Shown: piece after piece, positions 1 to 7,911 of the stretch
Position numbering within the stretch: the stretch's first letter is position 1
Layout of the letters: each line of letters opens with the position of its first letter
Assembly: GCF_000013405.1 (NCBI RefSeq)
Contig: NC_007759.1
Coordinates: 2,915,001 to 2,979,000 of the forward strand
Origin: Syntrophus aciditrophicus SB
GTDB lineage: Bacteria; Desulfobacterota; Syntrophia; Syntrophales; Syntrophaceae
DNA: 64,000 nucleotides
Reading direction: 5' to 3'
The notes under the pieces: model-generated
Database searches by the model: none
Seen by the model: the letters and a program-made list of their open reading frames with translations, nothing else
What the model was told of the DNA's origin: nothing
Program-made: the position numbers and the translations under genes

Positions 1-2
1 GA

Positions 3-548
3 CTTGCCGACTTCAAACGCCGGCTGTGGACACGCGGATTTGCGTGGACGATCATACTCTGCGTTCTTTTCAATATCAGTTCGGCCGCATACCTGCTGAT
101 CCTCCAGCCACGCGTGCAATGGATCTCGGCATTCGGGCCGTGGAAGCAGTTAGCCTCTATCGTCGAGCAGTACGAAGATCAACTTGAGTCAGAGACCGGG
201 CGTGAGCCCCTGATCATCGCGGAGGGCGCGTACCGCCTGGCCAGTGTCCTGGCCTTTTACCGCAGGCCAGTAGAACACCACGTGAACACAGCCTGCTACA
301 CAACCAGCCAGTGGGTTCTCGGAGGGAACGGCCTGGGTTATCCCTACTGGAGCGACCGTAATCGCTGGCAAGGGAGTGTCGCCATCTTTATCGACGACGA
401 CGAAGGCGCTCTCGCAAGAACGCGGGATCACTTCGATGAAGTCCGGCTGGTAACAGACGCGCGTCTGCTTGAACTCGGACGGCATAAATACCAGCTCGTT
501 ATGGGCAAAAACCTGAAGTTAGGCAATGATTCGGTTTCCAGTAAATAA
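3..548 (+). CDS. C-terminal part of a family-39-type membrane glycosyltransferase (partial)
   Basis: The reading frame is open at the left edge of the window, so only the last 181 codons are seen. It begins with a charged stretch and one hydrophobic helix (about residues 13-34), followed by a soluble globular tail containing EPLIIAEGAYRLASVLAFY. This layout, a last membrane helix followed by a soluble C-terminal domain that mentions no cofactor motif, resembles the end of ArnT/PMT-like (GT39) polyprenyl-phosphate-sugar transferases, which glycosylate lipids or proteins on the outer face of the inner membrane. The catalytic N-terminal loops lie outside the window, so the family call is by resemblance only. 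No downstream partner on this strand. Confidence 0.55.
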   Translation, partial: LADFKRRLWTRGFAWTIILCVLFNISSAAYLLILQPRVQWISAFGPWKQLASIVEQYEDQLESETGREPLIIAEGAYRLASVLAFYRRPVEHHVNTACYTTSQWVLGGNGLGYPYWSDRNRWQGSVAIFIDDDEGALARTRDHFDEVRLVTDARLLELGRHKYQLVMGKNLKLGNDSVSSK

Positions 549-877
549 TGATCGAGACGATGCAGAATGCCGTTTCAAACGTTGGCTGTCCTTTTTTCAT
601 CCCCAACCTTAATCTCCTCGCAAAATCGACTCTGTATCAACGGCTGAAAGTCTCATGCCAAGCTTCTCATAAAGGCTGATCATACAGCAGAAGCGAAATT
701 GAGACACTTGGCAGGGTGGTGTTAGTCAACTCTGGGGGTTGCTTCCTGTAACAGCATATCAGCCAATTACTGAGGGAGTGCAGCCTTTCGAGTGGCAATC
801 AATAAAACCTCAGCCTCTCAATTAATGGATACAATCCCACTGATTATTTCAAGAAAAGAACCGATAGATAGATAGAA
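549..877. other. Intergenic region, no gene seen
   Basis: The 329 bases between the glycosyltransferase tail and the convergent CDF gene hold no convincing reading frame on either strand. The only structure noticed is a short GATA microsatellite (three full copies, about 863-876) just before the end of the CDF gene. Confidence 0.6.
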
Positions 878-1783
878 TTAAAGCCGTATTAAATCTTTAT
901 GTTCCCCCTCAGGTTCGTGCGGATTGACGTGAATCGTGACATCCCCGACATTGGTAAACTTTTCAAATAAGCGCTTTTTAACTAAAACCGTTGCTTCATG
1001 TGAATCCTTAACTGTCATATTGGGGTCCATCTCCAGTTTGAGGGTCATGATGAGGTACTGGCCAGAACGGCGACAGCGAACCTCGTGGACACGTTCAACC
1101 GCCGGAATTTTATCCACCTCTGCAGCTATCTCACAGATCAGTTCCTCTGGAGCCTGGCCATCCATCAGGTCATGGGCCGCGTTATGGAAGGTTTCCCAAG
1201 CAATATAAAAAATGAAGAAAGCTGTAAGGACTGCGGCGAGAGGATCCATAACTGATATACCCAAATATGCCCCTCCTACTCCAATCAGCGTTGCTATAGA
1301 GGTAAGGGCATCCTTGCGATGATCTTTTGCAATGGCATCCACGGCCGGACTCTCAAGCCGTTTCGCTACACTTCGGGTATAATGGAAGAGGGCTTCTTTA
1401 ATGATGACAGTTGACACAGCAGCAAGAATAGCGATCAGATGCGGTTCCAGATATGATCCGTTCATGATAGTCTGGACTGCTCTGAAGAGAATGCCGCCAC
1501 CGGCGGAAAAAATAACGAGAGAAACCAGGATCGCAGATATGCTTTCTGCTTTGCCATGACCAAAGGGATGCTTCTCGTCAAGTGGTTTACGGCCGATTTT
1601 GAGTGCAATCATCGTGGAAATAATTGCTACAAAATCGCAGGCGCTTTCCATGCCGTCAGCAAAAACAGCTTCCGAATTGCCAAAATGACCAGCCAGAAGT
1701 TTCATGGTCATCAGGACCGCATTGACCCAGAAGCCAATGGAGATAATGCGGTCCGCCATCCCGAATCGTTCGTCTCTATCCAT
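878..1783 (-). CDS. Cation diffusion facilitator family metal transporter
   Basis: A 301-residue inner-membrane antiporter of the CDF family (proton-driven export of Zn, Fe, Co, Cd or Mn). The first 200 residues hold about six hydrophobic helices; the family signature HPFGHGKAES follows helix 2 at about residue 72, and the paired acidic metal-binding positions are visible as FADGMESACDF (helix 2) and the matching helix-5 segment near ATLIGVGGAYLG. The last 90 residues form the cytoplasmic ferredoxin-like dimerisation domain (VERVHEVRCRRSGQYLIM). Full length for the family. The specific metal cannot be read from the sequence. It lies upstream of two small genes on the same strand coding a lipoprotein and a zinc-ribbon protein. 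Confidence 0.9.
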   Translation of the reverse strand: MDRDERFGMADRIISIGFWVNAVLMTMKLLAGHFGNSEAVFADGMESACDFVAIISTMIALKIGRKPLDEKHPFGHGKAESISAILVSLVIFSAGGGILFRAVQTIMNGSYLEPHLIAILAAVSTVIIKEALFHYTRSVAKRLESPAVDAIAKDHRKDALTSIATLIGVGGAYLGISVMDPLAAVLTAFFIFYIAWETFHNAAHDLMDGQAPEELICEIAAEVDKIPAVERVHEVRCRRSGQYLIMTLKLEMDPNMTVKDSHEATVLVKKRLFEKFTNVGDVTIHVNPHEPEGEHKDLIRL

Positions 1784-1835
1784 GGCTTTCCCAGTTACGA
1801 ACTCTCATGAATCAATCTGTGACGTTTCGCATGAA

Positions 1836-2135
1836 TCAGTCTTTTTCTTCTGATGAATCCTCATCATCGGAATCTTTCTCAGACTTTTCCTCGCCCGACT
1901 TGGCAACGCCCTTCTCATTTTCTTTCTGCTCGTTACCGGTACCTGGAATTACCTGATCAAGCTGCTTTTTTATTTCCTCTTTCGTTTTGGCAACCTCGCC
2001 CTCAACCGACTTTTTAGCTGCATTGGTAAGTTCCTTTGCCGTTTCGCTATCACCGCACCCTGTTAAAAAAAATGTCGCCATGATGAATATGGCAATCAAG
2101 GTTCCATTTAAGATTTTCTTTGCCAGGTTATTCAT
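1836..2135 (-). CDS. Small lipoprotein with acidic low-complexity tail
   Basis: A 99-residue protein with a typical lipoprotein leader: positively charged start, hydrophobic core and a lipobox FFLTGC with the lipidated Cys at about residue 27. The mature part is a predicted helical, highly charged segment (lysine/glutamate rich) that ends in a run of Ser/Asp/Glu. The start is well supported by AAGGAG five to seven bases upstream. Such charged helical lipoproteins are usually periplasmic; no enzymatic domain is visible. It sits 52 bases upstream of the CDF transporter on the same strand, so the two may be cotranscribed. Function unknown. Confidence 0.7.
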   Translation of the reverse strand: MNNLAKKILNGTLIAIFIMATFFLTGCGDSETAKELTNAAKKSVEGEVAKTKEEIKKQLDQVIPGTGNEQKENEKGVAKSGEEKSEKDSDDEDSSEEKD

Positions 2136-2199
2136 ATCATTTCTCCTTATTTATTATAGACATTAGATTATGCGCTACACGGCCTGAATCACCTTGATA

Positions 2200-2457
2200 T
2201 TAATCAAATAAATCATGGAGAAAGCCTCGTTTCTTTTTGTGATGATCTTCGTAATGATCATCGCGATGCTTATCATAATGATGATCATCCCGCCTCTCCG
2301 GATTGGGCCGGGAAGGCATTCCCGATGTTGACCGTTCGATTATCTTGTCCAGCTCGCCCCTGTCCAGCCATACACCGCGACATTTCGGACAATAGTCAAT
2401 TTCTATACCCTGACGTTCTGTGATGGCCAAGGGGATATTACAAATGGGACAATTCAT
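2200..2457 (-). CDS. TFIIB-type zinc-ribbon protein
   Basis: An 85-residue protein beginning MNCPICNIPL, with a two-CxxC zinc ribbon (CPIC at residues 3-6, CPKC at about 24-27) followed by RGVWLDRGELDKII, the hallmark of the small zf-TFIIB family found across bacteria. The C-terminal third is a histidine/aspartate/lysine-rich tail that ends in a short hydrophobic FLHDLFD, a layout common in this family. I chose the ATG at 2457 because AGGAGA lies just upstream; a longer frame exists but lacks a ribosome-binding site. The molecular role of the family is not established; zinc binding is expected from the ribbon. Confidence 0.85.
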   Translation of the reverse strand: MNCPICNIPLAITERQGIEIDYCPKCRGVWLDRGELDKIIERSTSGMPSRPNPERRDDHHYDKHRDDHYEDHHKKKRGFLHDLFD

Positions 2458-2579
2458 GGTTCTTTCTCCTATGGGTTGAAGTGTTTTTTGATAATTAAGC
2501 TGCTCGAACACCTATAAAACCAACAGACAGGGCTTCGATAACTTTCATCTTCTTGATAAAAATTCAGTGGTTTGTTGAA

Positions 2580-2897
2580 TTAAAACCTGGATGGGGGAGC
2601 TTTATTGGGATAAGTGCCTGCTATCTGAGAATGGATGAAGAGTGTTTTTTTGTCACGTAAAATTCCGGATAAAAACAGAAATATTGCAATCATCAAAAGA
2701 TGAAGACTCGCGACGGCAGGAGCGGAACTACCCTCTATTTTACTGAAGGACCCATTGAGGGAGGCCTTAAGCTTGCAGATAGAGCAAGTGGGCGAACCAA
2801 ACGAGTTGTCATGATGATGCAACGAGACGACCAGAACTGCCAGGAAAAAGCCCATAAGCGAAATAAAAACAATTTTTTTGACCATGGGATGAAGCAT
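2580..2897 (-). CDS. Small membrane protein with HHH and CxxC motifs, function unknown
   Basis: A 105-residue protein with an N-terminal hydrophobic segment (about residues 7-25), then HHHD, a CSIC pair (about 38-41), a second hydrophobic segment (about 62-82) and a basic tail. The His cluster and CxxC on the outer side of the first helix look like metal ligands, and the layout resembles small proteins found beside heavy-metal genes, but I cannot name a family. No strong ribosome-binding site precedes either of the two possible ATG starts (2897 or 2885). Neighbours are the zinc-ribbon and CDF genes on the same strand, which agrees with a metal-related role (inference). Confidence 0.55.
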   Translation of the reverse strand: MLHPMVKKIVFISLMGFFLAVLVVSLHHHDNSFGSPTCSICKLKASLNGSFSKIEGSSAPAVASLHLLMIAIFLFLSGILRDKKTLFIHSQIAGTYPNKAPPSRF

Positions 2898-3445
2898 TGT
2901 TCGATGGCGCCTTGTCGTCTTTATGAACGGTGTAAGAAATACATTATACCAGAAAGCTTGTCAATGATATTAACAAGAAGAATAGAAAAACACAGTCAAA
3001 GAGTGATTGTAGTTGTTGTGAATAAGACTTTACTTACAAACGAAATCACGCGGTCAACTGAAACCTCGGTGTGATCGACATCAATCCGGAGCGGATAAAA
3101 ATGGCTGACCGGGTCTTCGATATGGGTCGAATGGCCGCCGGGATCAAGCATTTCCTTATGCAGCAAACCGGCAATAAGTAGCTGGCCGAACCCTTGATCG
3201 GATATTTTCTCTGAAATTATGCCTGCCACTTCCCTGATCGCCTCTTTAAATTAATGTACCTGACGGCTTGGCAGCATTAATATCGTGTCGCGATATTGGA
3301 ACTGGTCGATTCAACCGCGCTGAATTAGAAAATATTCCTGACTCCCTCACCATTTAACACCAGCAAGAACGCCAGGTTTGTTTAAGTCACTGCCCATCCT
3401 TCCGTTGCATTCCGGACACCTTCCTTACTTTAGATTATGTATTTA
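2898..3445. other. Intergenic region with a possible gene remnant
   Basis: No intact gene is evident here. On the plus strand, 3062-3181 is an open stretch after a stop, with no start or ribosome-binding site, reading NLGVIDINPERIKMADRVF and ending in a helical segment; it looks like the C-terminal scrap of a lost gene but I cannot assign it. A 77-codon minus-strand frame over the same bases (2996-3229) has no ribosome-binding site and atypical composition, and I do not accept it. Confidence 0.4.
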
Positions 3446-3474
3446 TTGACATATGTTTTTGTTTGCCATATACT
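3446..3474 (+). promoter_or_regulatory. Sigma-70-type promoter upstream of modD
   Basis: TTGACA at 3446-3451 and TATACT at 3469-3474 are separated by exactly 17 bases, a near-perfect consensus. It points toward modD, whose start codon lies about 175 bases downstream, leaving a long leader that contains the palindrome at 3586-3611. Confidence 0.7.
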
Positions 3475-3585
3475 CCTTTCCCGCAAAGCAAATATAGCAA
3501 TAATTATCATATAGTTGCACGATATTTTAAATTTAAGGGAAGCATCTTCATGTTGAAAGTTCAAATACAGAAAAAAAGGCCGTCT

Positions 3586-3611
3586 CGATATGCAGATTGA
3601 TTTTCATATCG
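3586..3611. promoter_or_regulatory. Palindrome in the modD leader, possible molybdate-responsive operator
   Basis: CGATATG, a 12-base spacer and CATATCG form a perfect 7-base inverted repeat spanning 26 bases. Known ModE boxes are of similar span with CGTTAT/ATAACG-like arms, so a ModE-type site is possible, but it sits downstream of the promoter and the arms differ. Assignment is inference from position before a molybdenum gene. Confidence 0.3.
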
Positions 3612-3649
3612 AAAAGCCATGAATCACAATCCTGTAAGGAGAGATGATC

Positions 3650-4567
3650 ATGTTTTACATTCCCGACCACTATATTGAAACCCTGATTAACGAAGATCTC
3701 CAACTGATGGACGTGACCACCCTCAGTATGGGGATCGAAGACCTCCCGGGCCGGTTGACATGTTACCCCAAAAGGGAATGCGTCATCGCCGGAGTGGAGG
3801 AAGCAGCCTGCATCTTCACAAAAATCGGCGCCGAAGCTGAAATCATGATCCCCAGCGGCCGGCGCGTGGAGGAAGGGAAGATCTGTCTTGCTGTCGTCGG
3901 TACCGCCGGAATGCTCCATGCCGGCTGGAAGGTCGCCCAAAATGTGATGGAATACGCCTCCGGCATCGCAACCCGGACCGCAGAGATGGTCCGTAATGCC
4001 CGAGCGGTCAAACCGGACATCAAGATAGCGGTCACACGGAAACATTTTCCCGGCGCCAAGGCGCTTTCCCTCAAGGCGGCACTGGCGGGAGGCGCCAGCA
4101 TCCACAGGCTCGGCCTCTCGGACTCCATCCTGGCCTTCGAGCAGCACCGGGTATTTGCCGGTACCGATGATGACTTTCTCTCTCTGATTCCTGCCATGGC
4201 CCGTGAATTTCCAGAGAAAAAGATCGCCGTGGAAACGGATTCCCCGGAAGAGGGACTGTCTTTCGTCCGGGCGGGCGCCCATGTGGTGCAGTGCGAAAGG
4301 TTCACATTCGAAGAGCTTGCAGAGTTCGTTTCTGCAGCAAAGCAGCTCAATCCGTCCCTGGAAATATCCGCCGCGGGGGGAATCAACGCATCCAACGCTG
4401 CAGAATACGCGGCCACAGGGGTCGATTTCCTGGTGACTTCATGGATTTATTTTGGAAAACCGGAAGATGTAAAAGTGCGGATGACGTGCGAGAGATATGA
4501 AGGAGAGAGAGAAAAGGTTCTGAAGTTCTCTTCGGGTCATTACAATACGGTTCAGTGCAATGGATGA
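3650..4567 (+). CDS. modD: ModD-type protein (quinolinate phosphoribosyltransferase fold) linked to molybdenum uptake
   Basis: A 305-residue protein of the ModD family, paralogous to nicotinate-nucleotide pyrophosphorylase (NadC). Seen features are the N-terminal MDVTTLSMGI segment, the GTAGMLHAGWKVAQN helix region, SGIATRTAEMV (the NadC-like SGIAT motif) and the C-terminal barrel strands ending EISAAGGINASN and DFLVTSW. ModD genes are usually found in molybdate transport loci; their exact reaction is unproven. I prefer the ATG at 3650 because GGAG lies about eight bases before it; another ATG six bases earlier is too close. The next gene on this strand is moaA, 153 bases downstream, supporting a molybdenum-cofactor context. 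Confidence 0.88.
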   Translation: MFYIPDHYIETLINEDLQLMDVTTLSMGIEDLPGRLTCYPKRECVIAGVEEAACIFTKIGAEAEIMIPSGRRVEEGKICLAVVGTAGMLHAGWKVAQNVMEYASGIATRTAEMVRNARAVKPDIKIAVTRKHFPGAKALSLKAALAGGASIHRLGLSDSILAFEQHRVFAGTDDDFLSLIPAMAREFPEKKIAVETDSPEEGLSFVRAGAHVVQCERFTFEELAEFVSAAKQLNPSLEISAAGGINASNAAEYAATGVDFLVTSWIYFGKPEDVKVRMTCERYEGEREKVLKFSSGHYNTVQCNG

Positions 4568-4720
4568 TCCGAGTAGATTTCGAATAAAAATCGTGATAGT
4601 CAGCATAAGCATGGGCACTGGCGAAAGTTTCTTTGATCTGCCGGAGAACATGGTCCCGAATTTTTGAAAGGGTTATATGCTGAAAGCCATTTTTTCCCCA
4701 TTTCGGGGCAAAGGATTACT

Positions 4721-5701
4721 ATGAAAGACAGTTTTGGACGTCAGATTAATTATCTGCGGATTTCGGTCACGGATCGCTGCAACTTGAGGTGCCGCTACTG
4801 CATGCCGGAGGAAGGCATTGAAAGCAAACTGGGACATGAAGGAGTATTGAGCCTGGAAGCGTTCGCGCGCGTCGTTCGGCTTGCAGCCCAGGTCGGAATC
4901 CGCAAGGTGCGACTGACGGGGGGAGAGCCGCTGGTCCGCAGAAACATCCCGCAATTGATTCGCTACATCGCCGATGTTCCACAGATCGACGATATTGCAT
5001 TGACAACCAACGGGATTCTGTTTGCCCCTATGGCGGAAGAATTAAAAGCTGCAGGACTCAACCGCGTCAACATCAGCCTGGACAGTTTCAAGGAGGACCG
5101 GTTCCGTTTTATCACCCGGGTTGGAAATCTGGATCAGGCGAAAAAGGCGATTTTCAAGGCGTTGGAGCTGAAGATGAATCCGGTGAAAATAAATACGGTA
5201 GTCATCAGGGGATTTAACGATGATGAGATTCTGGATTTTGCCCGCCTCGCTTATGATTATCCTCTGCACGTCCGTTTCATCGAGTTTATGCCGGTTGGAG
5301 ACCTTCTTTACTGGAAAAAGGACCGTTTGATGAAAACAGATGAGATCCTGGAGATGGTGAAAAAGCAGTTTCTCCTGACCCGCTTCAAAGATATCCGAGG
5401 CAGTGGCCCGGCAAGATATTATAAAGCGGAAGGCGGCAAGGGTTCGATCGGTTTCATCAGCCCCATGAGCAACCACTTCTGCGCTCAATGCAATCGGATT
5501 CGAATGACAGCCGACGGGATGATTCGAGGTTGTCTGTACGACAAAAGGGAAGTTAATTTAAGACCTTCGCTGGAAAACGGCAGTGATGAAGAAATCCTGA
5601 ATCTCCTTATTGAAACCATTACGCAAAAACCGGCCCGGCACATGATGGACAGCGGCTGGGGAGCGAAAAATGAACGCAAGATGTTTCAAATAGGCGGTTA
5701 G
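4721..5701 (+). CDS. moaA: GTP 3',8-cyclase MoaA (molybdenum cofactor biosynthesis)
   Basis: A 326-residue radical SAM enzyme that converts GTP to 3',8-cyclo-GTP, the first step of molybdopterin synthesis, in the cytoplasm. The N-terminal cluster motif CNLRCRYCMP (about residues 20-29), the SAM-binding LTGGEPL and the C-terminal second cluster CAQCNRIR...GCLY are all present. The protein ends in Gly-Gly (MFQIGG), the tail that enters the active site in this family. Start chosen at 4721, preceded by AAGGA; an upstream in-frame ATG at 4664 would add 19 non-conserved residues. It follows modD, and Tat-exported molybdoenzymes would be likely clients. Confidence 0.95.
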   Translation: MKDSFGRQINYLRISVTDRCNLRCRYCMPEEGIESKLGHEGVLSLEAFARVVRLAAQVGIRKVRLTGGEPLVRRNIPQLIRYIADVPQIDDIALTTNGILFAPMAEELKAAGLNRVNISLDSFKEDRFRFITRVGNLDQAKKAIFKALELKMNPVKINTVVIRGFNDDEILDFARLAYDYPLHVRFIEFMPVGDLLYWKKDRLMKTDEILEMVKKQFLLTRFKDIRGSGPARYYKAEGGKGSIGFISPMSNHFCAQCNRIRMTADGMIRGCLYDKREVNLRPSLENGSDEEILNLLIETITQKPARHMMDSGWGAKNERKMFQIGG

Positions 5702-5849
5702 CATCCTGTCGGACCTGACCGGGAAATGACTTCATTATGTCGATTGCTCAATCCTTTTCCGTCATCCCCCATCAATAAGATCCTCTGAAGACATCTGAAA
5801 ATTATTCGCGGACAACTTCCACCAGGACCTGATTCCGGTCATCTCTCCT

Positions 5850-5940
5850 GATTCATGCATAACAGTTATTATCAGTCGCCAACTATTCAATATATTAATT
5901 TTACGAATTCTCATACGTTTCATATAGGTTGCCACGTTCC
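5850..5940 (+). promoter_or_regulatory. Promoter module, copy A of a duplicated regulatory sequence
   Basis: TTTACG (5900-5905), 17 bases and TATAGG (5923-5928) form a promoter-like pair. The block from GATTCATGC at 5850 to CCACGTT at about 5938 aligns with 8733-8822 with only small gaps; the longest shared core is AACTATTCAATATA just upstream of the -35 element. The rest of 5702-5849 shows no gene. Confidence 0.5.
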
Positions 5941-5996
5941 AGAAAATTCTGGACGAATTTCAAACCACACCAGGAATCAATGGAAGGAGAAACGGA

Positions 5997-6059
5997 ATGA
6001 AGGAAATAAAGAATGGTTGTCCTAACCTAAAATTGATCAGGGGCGTGGACTTGCGCTAG
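5997..6059 (+). pseudogene. Start of a gene truncated at an insertion-sequence end
   Basis: ATG at 5997 is preceded by AAGGAG at a good distance, and the frame reads MKEIKNGCPNLKLIRG before a TAG at 6057. Repeated sequences typical of an insertion-sequence end begin inside it at about 6029. With a promoter module and ribosome-binding site in place but only 20 codons, this looks like the 5' end of a gene cut off by insertion. The original product cannot be recognised. Confidence 0.45.
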
Positions 6060-6880
6060 CCCAAAATTGACCACCCCAGAGCACCAGAGACCTGCTAAGA
6101 GGATGTGGTATTCCAGATCTTTCAAAGCAGGAAGAAGCGAACCGGGCAAGGAAAAAGCAAAAACCTCCAATGGATCGCCCAAAGTCTTCGTCTCTTGCCC
6201 GATCCGGTGGTCGGCGTTATGGATAGGCCGCAAAGCAAACCGGCTGACTTCTATCGTGAATTGGGAGAACTCTTCGGAGTGGGATTGACGCCCTTGAATC
6301 GCTATGACGGCTTCAAGGCCCTGCAAACAAAATGCAAAAATCACTGCCTATCCACGCTGGGCCGTCTGGTGCTGCTCATCAACGAAGCTCAGGAAGTATC
6401 GTCATCCTGTCTGACCGAACTGCGACTGCTGCAAAGCGCCACCTTCGATTCGGAAAGTATCCTATATACCATCCTTTGCGGCGGCGAATGTCTACCGGAA
6501 CGGTTCCGCACCCCGGAACTTCTCCCCCTGGGAAGCCGTATCCGAGTCCGACTCCAACTGGCGCCCGCTAACTCCGGAACAACTCCGGGAATACATCAGC
6601 TTCTCCCTGGAGCAGGCCGGAAACCCACACCTGATGACCCGGGAGCTGATTCAATCCTTGATCGAACGTTTTCTTAAGGAACTTCCGCCCATTGATGGGG
6701 CACGTTGGCTGCTTGAGCGGAAATATGGCACCGTTTCTTGTTAAAGAACAAATAGTTAAGTACATTTAGGCTTGTGCGAAAGTTAAGCTTATATGCATAA
6801 GGCGGTTAAGTACAAATTATTGCCGCCCCCACTGCACCCATGATAGGATGGCGAAAAATTCATAAAGAGGGACGGCATAT
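6029..6880. mobile_element. Degraded insertion-sequence remnant
   Basis: The left boundary carries two copies of an AAAATTGA(T/C)CA motif (about 6031 and 6063), like the multiple terminal repeats of IS21-type elements. The right part carries GTTAAGTACA twice (about 6754 and 6808). Between them is the broken AAA-type transposition ATPase at 6105-6742. No transposase gene remains. A 13-codon frame with a ribosome-binding site at 6880-6921 may be the start of another truncated gene. Element family is inferred from the ATPase and the terminal repeats only. Confidence 0.5.
6105..6742 (+). pseudogene. Transposition-associated AAA ATPase (TniB/ExeA-like), frameshifted and truncated
   Basis: From about 6220 one frame reads a recognisable ATPase middle: DFYRELGELFGV, then LVLLINEAQE (a Walker B-like strand with Asn in place of the usual Asp) and LTELRLLQSA, as in IstB/TniB/ExeA-type helper ATPases of insertion sequences. 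At about 6550 the homology moves to another frame (LTPEQLREYISFSLEQAGNP...HLMTRELIQSLIE), which ends at 6742. No Walker A loop is found upstream, so the N-terminal part is deleted or scrambled. With a deletion, a frameshift and a changed Walker B residue the gene is dead. Confidence 0.7.
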
Positions 6881-6916
6881 GCTCAAGGTGAACCTCAATG
6901 CGGGTAATCTTCGAAT

Positions 6917-7588
6917 ATGAATATGCAGAAGATCCTCCTGTTTGTGAAGTATCCGGAACCGGGGAAAGTCAAAACGAGACTGGAATCCCTTCTGGATCAA
7001 GCCGATATAGCCCGCCTTTATTTCTGCTTCGTTATGGATTTACTGGAAACTCTGGGCGGTACGGGTTGTCTTGTGGATATCATCTATGATCCACCGGAAA
7101 AGGAAAGAGAAATGGCACGCCTGTTCGGGGAGGGTTATGTTTATCGGCCGCAGGAAGGAACCGATTTAGGGGAGCGTATGAAAAATGCCTTTCAGAGTTC
7201 TTTTGCCGGGGGGATGACTTCGGTCGTGCTGATCGGGTCCGATCTGCCGGACCTGCCACGCTCTGTCTTGCGAGAGGCTTTTTCTTCCCTGGAAACGAAG
7301 GATGGCGTTCTCGGACCATCCGTCGATGGCGGGTATTATCTGGTCGGCTTCCGGAAGGGAGGGTTCTTCCCTGCGGTTTTTGACGGTATTCCGTGGAGTA
7401 CGGATTTGGTCCTTTCAGAAACGATGAGGCGCTTCTCTGCCGCCGGACGAAGCATCTCTCTTCTTCCCTCGGGACGAGATCTGGATAATCCCGAGGATCT
7501 ACAGGACTTTCGACGGCGGAATATGGCATCTCACTTCGCCCGTTTCCGGACGATGAATTTCCTGAATCAACTCGAATTTCCTGATTGA
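6917..7588 (+). CDS. TIGR04282/DUF2064-type nucleotidyl/glycosyltransferase (arsenosugar-associated family)
   Basis: A 223-residue cytoplasmic protein with the DUF2064 pattern: LFVKYPEPGKVKTRL at the N terminus (phosphate/nucleotide loop of a GT-A-like fold), GSDLPDLP at about residue 110 and GPSVDGGYYLVGF at about 134. The family is annotated as arsenosugar-biosynthesis-associated glycosyltransferase (TIGR04282), an association made from genome context rather than biochemistry. It is followed 323 bases later by a TIGR04283-type transferase, its usual companion. The start has no obvious ribosome-binding site; ATG codons at 6917 and 6923 are equally possible. It begins just after the insertion-sequence remnant, whose arrival may have changed its promoter. 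Confidence 0.85.
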   Translation: MNMQKILLFVKYPEPGKVKTRLESLLDQADIARLYFCFVMDLLETLGGTGCLVDIIYDPPEKEREMARLFGEGYVYRPQEGTDLGERMKNAFQSSFAGGMTSVVLIGSDLPDLPRSVLREAFSSLETKDGVLGPSVDGGYYLVGFRKGGFFPAVFDGIPWSTDLVLSETMRRFSAAGRSISLLPSGRDLDNPEDLQDFRRRNMASHFARFRTMNFLNQLEFPD

Positions 7589-7651
7589 GCCCATGTGATC
7601 GATCCAGCTGAAAGATCCTGTAATTTTTCGAATCCTTTCATGGTCCATTAT

Positions 7652-7900
7652 TCATCGGGCATCCATAAGCGCTGGCTCCTGTCTTGATGATGCCGTTGTC
7701 CCGAAGACGAGGGGAAACCCCCATCTTGTCTTTATACGGCCAAGTCCTTTCTGCAATTTACCAAGGAGGGTCAGGAACGGTCCCATAATGCCGTTGTTTT
7801 CCAGGCCCATGTGGCGTACTGCCGTTTCATAATACTGACCCTTTCCAAGCGGACAAACCCCGCACCCTTGCGTATTCGTAGCAAATCTTTTATAAAGGGC
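7652..7900 (-). pseudogene. Possible C-terminal fragment of an unidentified CxxC protein
   Basis: Within the 323-base gap between the two glycosyltransferase genes, the minus strand is open for 82 codons with no start or ribosome-binding site. It contains TQGCGVCPLGKGQYYETAVR followed by LENNGIMGPFLTLLGKL, which has the composition of a real protein tail with a CxxC pair. Extending it upstream would run into the TIGR04283 gene, so if real it is a leftover 3' end. I cannot name the family. The rest of the gap holds nothing else. Confidence 0.35.
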
Positions 7901-7911
7901 TCAACATCATC

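Noticed and set aside
2996-3229. A 77-codon minus-strand frame
   Set aside because: No ribosome-binding site, unusual composition ending in a Thr run; the plus-strand scrap over the same bases looks as plausible, and neither is a gene I can support.
4568-4720. Molybdenum-cofactor riboswitch before moaA
   Set aside because: The 153-base gap has no convincing set of conserved stems; a covariance-model search would be needed.
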